DNA from: an uncultured Prochlorococcus sp.
Lineage (GTDB): Bacteria; Cyanobacteriota; Cyanobacteriia; PCC-6307; Cyanobiaceae
NCBI RefSeq assembly: GCF_902626525.1
Contig: NZ_CACOFR010000008.1
Span: forward strand, 22,043 to 86,042
DNA length: 64,000 nucleotides
Direction: 5' to 3'
In this document: positions 59,755-64,000 of the stretch, piece after piece
Position numbering within the stretch: the first letter of the stretch is position 1
Layout of the letters: each line of letters begins with the position of its first letter
Program-made: the position numbers and the translations under genes
The notes under the pieces: generated by a model
Database searches by the model: none
Seen by the model: only the letters and a program-made list of their open reading frames with translations
What the model was told of the DNA's origin: nothing

Positions 59755-60654
59755 ATGGAAAAATCAGCTCTGATAGATAGTAATGTTAACTATGACTGGA
59801 ATTTTTTAAATTACCCAATACATACTGTTTCTGCTAAGCCTGAGAAAATATCAAAAGAATGCGCAATTTTACTAATTCATGGTTTTGGAGCCTCTACGGA
59901 TCATTGGAGATTCAATATCCCTACTTTGAGTAATAAATACGAAGTTCATGCTATGGATCTACTTGGTTTTGGAAAGAGTCCTAAGCCTCAAGATGTTGAA
60001 TACTCAGGATCTTTATGGAAAGATCAGGTTGTCGCTTATGTAAAAGAGAAAATAAAAAAACCAACAATTATTGTTGGAAATTCATTAGGTGGTTATGCAG
60101 CTTTAGCAGCTGGATCAGAATTAAATGAATTAAACGCAGGAGTGATATTACTAAATGCTGCAGGATATTTTAGTGAAGAAAAAAATATCAAGAAGAATAT
60201 GCTGCAAACTTCAATTGAAACAGTTGCGGGCATATTTTTGAAAAATATTGTTCTTCAACGTTTGATTTTCGAGAATATGAGAAATCCAAAAAATATTAAG
60301 AAAACTTTGAATCAAGTTTATGTTGATAAGAAAAATGTTGATGATTTTTTAGTTGAGTCCATAAGAAAGCCTTCACTAGATTTCGGAGCTTTTAATGTTT
60401 TTAGAAGTGTATTTAACCCATCAGGTCCTCAGGGATTACCGTTGGATAAGTTATTCGCAAAACTCGATTCACCATTGTTACTGCTCTGGGGAGGCAAAGA
60501 TCCTTGGATGAATACTCCAAAAAAAAGAAATCTATATAAAAAATTCACACCAAAGAATACAAAAGAAATTATTCTCGATGCTGGACATTGTCCTCATGAT
60601 GAAATACCTGAATTAGTTAATCAGCATATTTTGGATTGGGTTGATTCTCTTTAA
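59755..60654 (+). CDS. Alpha/beta-fold hydrolase, paralogue of the one at 31.3 kb
   Basis: A 299-residue alpha/beta hydrolase with oxyanion motif LIHGFGASTDHWRF near 41-54, nucleophile serine in VGNSLGGYAAL near 107-117, acid in LLWGGKDPW near 243 and histidine in DAGHCPHDEIPE near 280-291. The same unusual CPHDE string follows the catalytic histidine in the 31291-32205 gene, so both likely act on similar substrates (a chlorophyll or lipid ester has been suggested for such groups; not shown here). The epimerase-like gene starts 9 bp later. Confidence 0.85.
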   Translation: MEKSALIDSNVNYDWNFLNYPIHTVSAKPEKISKECAILLIHGFGASTDHWRFNIPTLSNKYEVHAMDLLGFGKSPKPQDVEYSGSLWKDQVVAYVKEKIKKPTIIVGNSLGGYAALAAGSELNELNAGVILLNAAGYFSEEKNIKKNMLQTSIETVAGIFLKNIVLQRLIFENMRNPKNIKKTLNQVYVDKKNVDDFLVESIRKPSLDFGAFNVFRSVFNPSGPQGLPLDKLFAKLDSPLLLLWGGKDPWMNTPKKRNLYKKFTPKNTKEIILDAGHCPHDEIPELVNQHILDWVDSL

Positions 60655-60663
60655 GTAACAGTT

Positions 60664-61518
60664 GTGCAAATTAAATTATCTAATAAAGAACAAGGAATTT
60701 TTGTATTTCAATTAAATAAAAACAACTATATTAAATTCTGTCCTGAAAGAGGAGGTTTGATAACAAATTGGGTTTCGGATGGTGAAGAGATACTTTATTT
60801 CGATGAAACAAGATTTATGGATAAGACAAAAAGTATTAGGGGAGGTATTCCAATCTTGTTTCCAATTTGTGGAAATCTAAATACTTCTAGTTCAGTATTT
60901 GGAAAAGATTATGTGAACTTAGCACAGCATGGTTTCGCTAGGGATTCGCAATGGCAATACTCTTTTAATGAAAATGAAAAATCTTTATGCTTATTTTTAA
61001 ATGAATCTAAAAAAACCAAAAAATATTATCCTTTCGATTTCGAACTAAGAATAGAGGTCACCTTGAAGATGAACTGTTTAGAATTTGAAATTTTAATCCA
61101 TAACAAAACAGATATTCCTATGCCTATAAATTTTGGATTGCATCCTTATTTTAATGTTTCTGATTTCAAAAATTTAGAGTTTATTGATAATCCACTTAAT
61201 TGTCAGGATCAAAAAAGAAACGTTATAAGTAATACTTTGGATGAATTAAACAAAATTAATTTAGGAGTCGATCTACTTATGTATACTTCTGGTAGAAGCT
61301 CTTTTCGAGATAAAATCTTTAAAAGAGAGGTAATTTTAAATCATCCATATCCTTTTGATTTAGGCGTTATTTGGAGTGATCCTCCAAGAAGAATGATATG
61401 CCTCGAACCTTGGACTAGTCCTCGAGATTCTTTTGTTGAGGGATTTAGAAACATTATGATTCCTTCAAATGATAGTAAAAGCTTAAATGCCTCAATACAA
61501 ATAAAATCTTTTAAGTAA
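60664..61518 (+). CDS. Aldose-1-epimerase-like protein (galactose mutarotase fold)
   Basis: A 284-residue protein of the galactose-mutarotase superfamily, closest in pattern to glucose-6-phosphate 1-epimerases (YeaD type). It has SIRGGIPILFPICGNL near 57-72, the AQHGFARDSQWQY histidine/arginine motif near 86-98, PINFGLHPYFNV near 156-167 and the acidic-arginine end LEPWTSPRD near 251-259. The start is GTG at 60664. The kinase-like gene starts 13 bp later, so a sugar-handling operon of hydrolase, epimerase and kinase-like genes is likely. Confidence 0.82.
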   Translation: MQIKLSNKEQGIFVFQLNKNNYIKFCPERGGLITNWVSDGEEILYFDETRFMDKTKSIRGGIPILFPICGNLNTSSSVFGKDYVNLAQHGFARDSQWQYSFNENEKSLCLFLNESKKTKKYYPFDFELRIEVTLKMNCLEFEILIHNKTDIPMPINFGLHPYFNVSDFKNLEFIDNPLNCQDQKRNVISNTLDELNKINLGVDLLMYTSGRSSFRDKIFKREVILNHPYPFDLGVIWSDPPRRMICLEPWTSPRDSFVEGFRNIMIPSNDSKSLNASIQIKSFK

Positions 61519-61531
61519 TTATGCAATACTT

Positions 61532-62881
61532 ATGAAATTTGTCGTTATAGATGATGATCCAACAGGCTCTCAAACTGTTCATGATTGCTTATTACTGCTT
61601 AAGTGGGACTGCTCAACTTTAGTCAAAGGTTTTGAATCTAAATCTAATTTATTTTTTATTTTGGCTAACACAAGGTCACTATCGGAAAATGATGCGAAAT
61701 CAACAATAGAGGAAATTTGTAAAAATCTTAAGACTGTAATTGCTTCTCAAGCCTATGAAGAAGAAATTATTTTTATAAGTAGAGGAGACTCTACTCTTCG
61801 AGGACATAACTTTTTAGAGCCAAGTGCCCTAAATAGTTGCTTAGGTCCTTTTGATGCTACTTTTCATATTCCAGCTTTCATAGAGGGTAAAAGATTAACA
61901 ATTAATGGATCACATTTTGTTGATAAAACCCCTATTAGTCAAACTATTTTTGCAACAGATAAAATTTTTGGATATGAGACAAGTAATGTCAAGAATCTTT
62001 TATTTCAGCAGAGTAAATCGCAAATAAATTTTGAAGATATTCAAAATCTTTTTTTGTCAGATATCGAAATGCTAAATGATGAAGAAAATAATATTGTTTT
62101 TAAAACACTTAAAGAATTGAAGAATAATAAACATTTAATCGTAGATGTAGAAAATTATTCTCAACTAAAAAAATTTTCTTTAGTAATTAAAAAATTAATT
62201 AAACAAAAAAAATTCCTTTTTCGAACTGCGGCAAGTTTTATAAGTTCAATTTCTGAGAAAAAAAGTGTTCCTCAGAGTGAAATATTTTTTTCTAATTTAA
62301 GAATAAGAAATGAAGAAAAGAGTTTTCTTCCGGGACTGATAATTGTTGGATCTTATGTAGAACTTTCAACAATACAATTGAATAATTTATTAGAGATAAG
62401 TAATTGTAATCCAGTTGAATTAGATGTTTTTGAATTCTTTAAAATTACTTCATCAGAGAATAATCAAAAGCTAAGGAATTTGTTTAAAAATAAACTTGTG
62501 AAAGAAATTAGATTTTCTTTTGAGAAAGGAATAACTCCTGTTTTGTTTACTTCAAGAAAATTGATGTCCTTAGATTCTTCTGAACTATTTAATTTTTATA
62601 ATTTACTTGCTTGTTTTATTGCTGAATTAGTCGCAGATTTGAAGAATGAAATAGGATATTTGATTTCAAAAGGTGGAATAACAACAAATTTGATTCTTAG
62701 TAATGGACTTAATGCAGATTATGTTTATCTTGAGGGACAGATATTAACAGGTATTTCAGTGGTGACTTATAACCTAAAAAATGACAAAAAACTTCCTATT
62801 GTTACTCATCCTGGAAACATTGGTACTAAAGATTCACTGGTTAATATTTGGAAAGTTTTTGAAAATAAAAATAATTTTTAA
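61532..62881 (+). CDS. Four-carbon acid sugar kinase family protein (DUF1537-like)
   Basis: A 449-residue protein that I recognise from the N-terminal motif VVIDDDPTGSQTVHD near 4-18 and SRGDSTLRGHNFLEP near 83-97, both typical of the four-carbon acid sugar kinase family (OtnK/DtnK, formerly DUF1537). A C-terminal nucleotide-binding part has SKGGITTNLILSNGL near 384-398 and THPGNIGTKDSLVNI near 429-443. Known members phosphorylate tetronates in operons with an epimerase, aldolase and isomerase; only an epimerase-like gene of a different fold is next to this one. The true substrate is unknown. It converges on icd (2-bp gap). Confidence 0.8.
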   Translation: MKFVVIDDDPTGSQTVHDCLLLLKWDCSTLVKGFESKSNLFFILANTRSLSENDAKSTIEEICKNLKTVIASQAYEEEIIFISRGDSTLRGHNFLEPSALNSCLGPFDATFHIPAFIEGKRLTINGSHFVDKTPISQTIFATDKIFGYETSNVKNLLFQQSKSQINFEDIQNLFLSDIEMLNDEENNIVFKTLKELKNNKHLIVDVENYSQLKKFSLVIKKLIKQKKFLFRTAASFISSISEKKSVPQSEIFFSNLRIRNEEKSFLPGLIIVGSYVELSTIQLNNLLEISNCNPVELDVFEFFKITSSENNQKLRNLFKNKLVKEIRFSFEKGITPVLFTSRKLMSLDSSELFNFYNLLACFIAELVADLKNEIGYLISKGGITTNLILSNGLNADYVYLEGQILTGISVVTYNLKNDKKLPIVTHPGNIGTKDSLVNIWKVFENKNNF

Positions 62882-62883
62882 AA

Positions 62884-64000
62884 TTAGAAGTTTGAGATAA
62901 TTTCTTCAGCAAAACTGCTGCAGGATAAGGGTTCTACTTCTGGTTCTATTAAGCGTGCTAGATCATAGGTAACTTTTTTTTGCTCTATTGCCTTGCTTAA
63001 ACCATTAGTAATTAAGTTAGCTGCTTCATCCCAACCAAAATATTCAAGCATCATTACACCACTAAGAATTACTGAGCCTGGATTAATCTTGTTTAAGCCT
63101 GCATGTTTTGGAGCGGTACCATGAGTAGCTTCGAAAATTGCTGCATTATCTCCAATATTTGCACCGGGAGCCATGCCTAGGCCTCCAACAATTGCTGCAG
63201 CTGCATCAGAAATATAGTCTCCATTAAGGTTTAATGTTGCAAGAATTGAATATTCTTGAGGTCTAGTTTGAATTTGTTGAAATATACTATCAGCTATCCG
63301 ATCATCAACAAGAATAAGTTCTCTCCATTTTCCATCTCCGTGAGAATTTGATATTGATGCAATAACTTCCTTAATTTCTTCGCAGATAAATGCCTTTTTG
63401 TTTTCAGTAAGCTTATCAAAACCCGGTTCAATTTTTCTTGCATTATTCTCAACTGTAATTTCTGGATTTTTCTGAACATTATCTAAAATCCAGCTTTCTC
63501 TTTCTGTAATGCAATCTTCTCTAAATTCATTCACGGCCAATTCATATCCCCAATCTCTAAATGCACCTTCTGTGTACTTCATGATATTGCCTTTATGTAC
63601 AAGAGTTACATGCCTTTTATCACCTGATAATCTTTTTGCATGCTCAATAGCTTTTCTAATATGCCTTTGACTACCAAATTTACTAACTGGCTTTATTCCA
63701 ATTCCTGATCCATTTGGTATAGATCTATTTTTTAAATTTTTACTATTTGGTATGACGATGTTATTTAAGTGATTAATTAATTCAAGACAATTATTATCCT
63801 CGGCTTCCCATTCAATTCCCATGTAGATATCTTCAGTATTTTCTCTATAAACAATAACGTCTAAATTTTGGGGATTTTTGTGAGGGCTTGGAGTCCCTGA
63901 ATAATATCTGCATGGTCTGACACAGCTATATAAATCAAAGATTTGTCTTAATGCAACATTAAGAGATCTAATACCTCCACCAATGGGGGTCGTTAAAGGA
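62884..64000 (-). CDS. icd: NADP-dependent isocitrate dehydrogenase (3' part)
   Basis: Makes 2-oxoglutarate, which cyanobacteria use for ammonium assimilation and as the nitrogen signal. The gene runs off the right edge. Besides the long stretch from the methionine at 63822, the frame continues upstream to the edge with [20 protein letters not shown] and [20 protein letters not shown], the substrate-binding region, so the methionine at 63822 is not the start. Downstream, the metal and NADP region includes [27 protein letters not shown] (in parts) and [13 protein letters not shown], with [16 protein letters not shown] near the end. The N-terminal ~100 residues are missing. Confidence 0.95.
   Translation of the reverse strand, partial: PLTTPIGGGIRSLNVALRQIFDLYSCVRPCRYYSGTPSPHKNPQNLDVIVYRENTEDIYMGIEWEAEDNNCLELINHLNNIVIPNSKNLKNRSIPNGSGIGIKPVSKFGSQRHIRKAIEHAKRLSGDKRHVTLVHKGNIMKYTEGAFRDWGYELAVNEFREDCITERESWILDNVQKNPEITVENNARKIEPGFDKLTENKKAFICEEIKEVIASISNSHGDGKWRELILVDDRIADSIFQQIQTRPQEYSILATLNLNGDYISDAAAAIVGGLGMAPGANIGDNAAIFEATHGTAPKHAGLNKINPGSVILSGVMMLEYFGWDEAANLITNGLSKAIEQKKVTYDLARLIEPEVEPLSCSSFAEEIISNF

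Noticed and set aside
63294..63479. A basic leucine-rich 61-codon frame
   Set aside because: Out-of-frame shadow inside icd.

Overview
The window is a compact, AT-rich stretch of a marine picocyanobacterial chromosome, most likely a high-light-adapted Prochlorococcus. The basis is strong A/T bias at codon third positions and between genes, photosystem genes (psbZ, psaC), the NDH-1 subunit ndhS, cobalamin/corrin gene cobH, a rnpB gene, very short spacers with many 4-46 bp overlaps, and no phycobilisome genes. I see no insertion sequence, prophage, CRISPR array or integrase. It reads as core genome, and the strain cannot be named from the sequence alone.

Layout. 1-2.6 kb: minus-strand protein-quality genes clpX (cut by the edge), clpP and tig. 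2.7-12.4 kb: aspartate-family genes asd, dapA and lysC, with rnj, tilS, a Ycf23-like gene and uvrB. 12.4-19.3 kb: holA, cobH, mutS, psbZ, ribH, tRNA-Gly(GCC), an NTF2-like protein, a GtrA protein and a GNAT acetyltransferase. 19.4-25.6 kb: secA, then minus-strand gntR-cysE, infC and miaA. 25.6-31.3 kb: gyrB with a structured leader, a small exported protein, two adjacent crcB fluoride-channel genes, mgtE and a group 2 sigma factor. 31.3-36.2 kb: a hydrolase, a PfkB sugar kinase, tsaE, ahcY, a DedA protein and ssb. 36.3-45.2 kb: mreBCD, a Ycf27-type response regulator, lysS, smpB, ruvB, a TPR protein and an M20 amidohydrolase. 45.3-54.2 kb: TPP riboswitch-thiC, tkt, fabF-acpP, psaC, glmS, rimM, ndhS and rnc. 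54.2-64 kb: rnpB, tRNA-Arg(CCT), two unknown proteins, glgP, a CPA2-type antiporter, a second hydrolase, an aldose-epimerase-like gene, a four-carbon acid sugar kinase family gene and icd (cut by the edge).

Most genes are housekeeping: protein folding and turnover, replication and repair, translation, cell shape, amino-acid and cofactor synthesis, photosynthesis, glycogen and central carbon metabolism. Non-ATG starts (GTG or TTG) appear in asd, the gtrA-like gene, the first crcB, the dedA-like gene, mreB, lysS, the epimerase and one unknown gene.

The least explained material is in short leaders. The gyrB leader has a candidate promoter, a 14-codon reading frame and a perfect 10-bp hairpin before a T tract. 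The antiporter gene has a terminator-like hairpin that ends 8 bases before its start codon. glmS has a perfect 12-bp palindrome 7 bases before its start codon. These are the best candidates for undescribed regulation or small RNAs. No new multi-gene system is evident.
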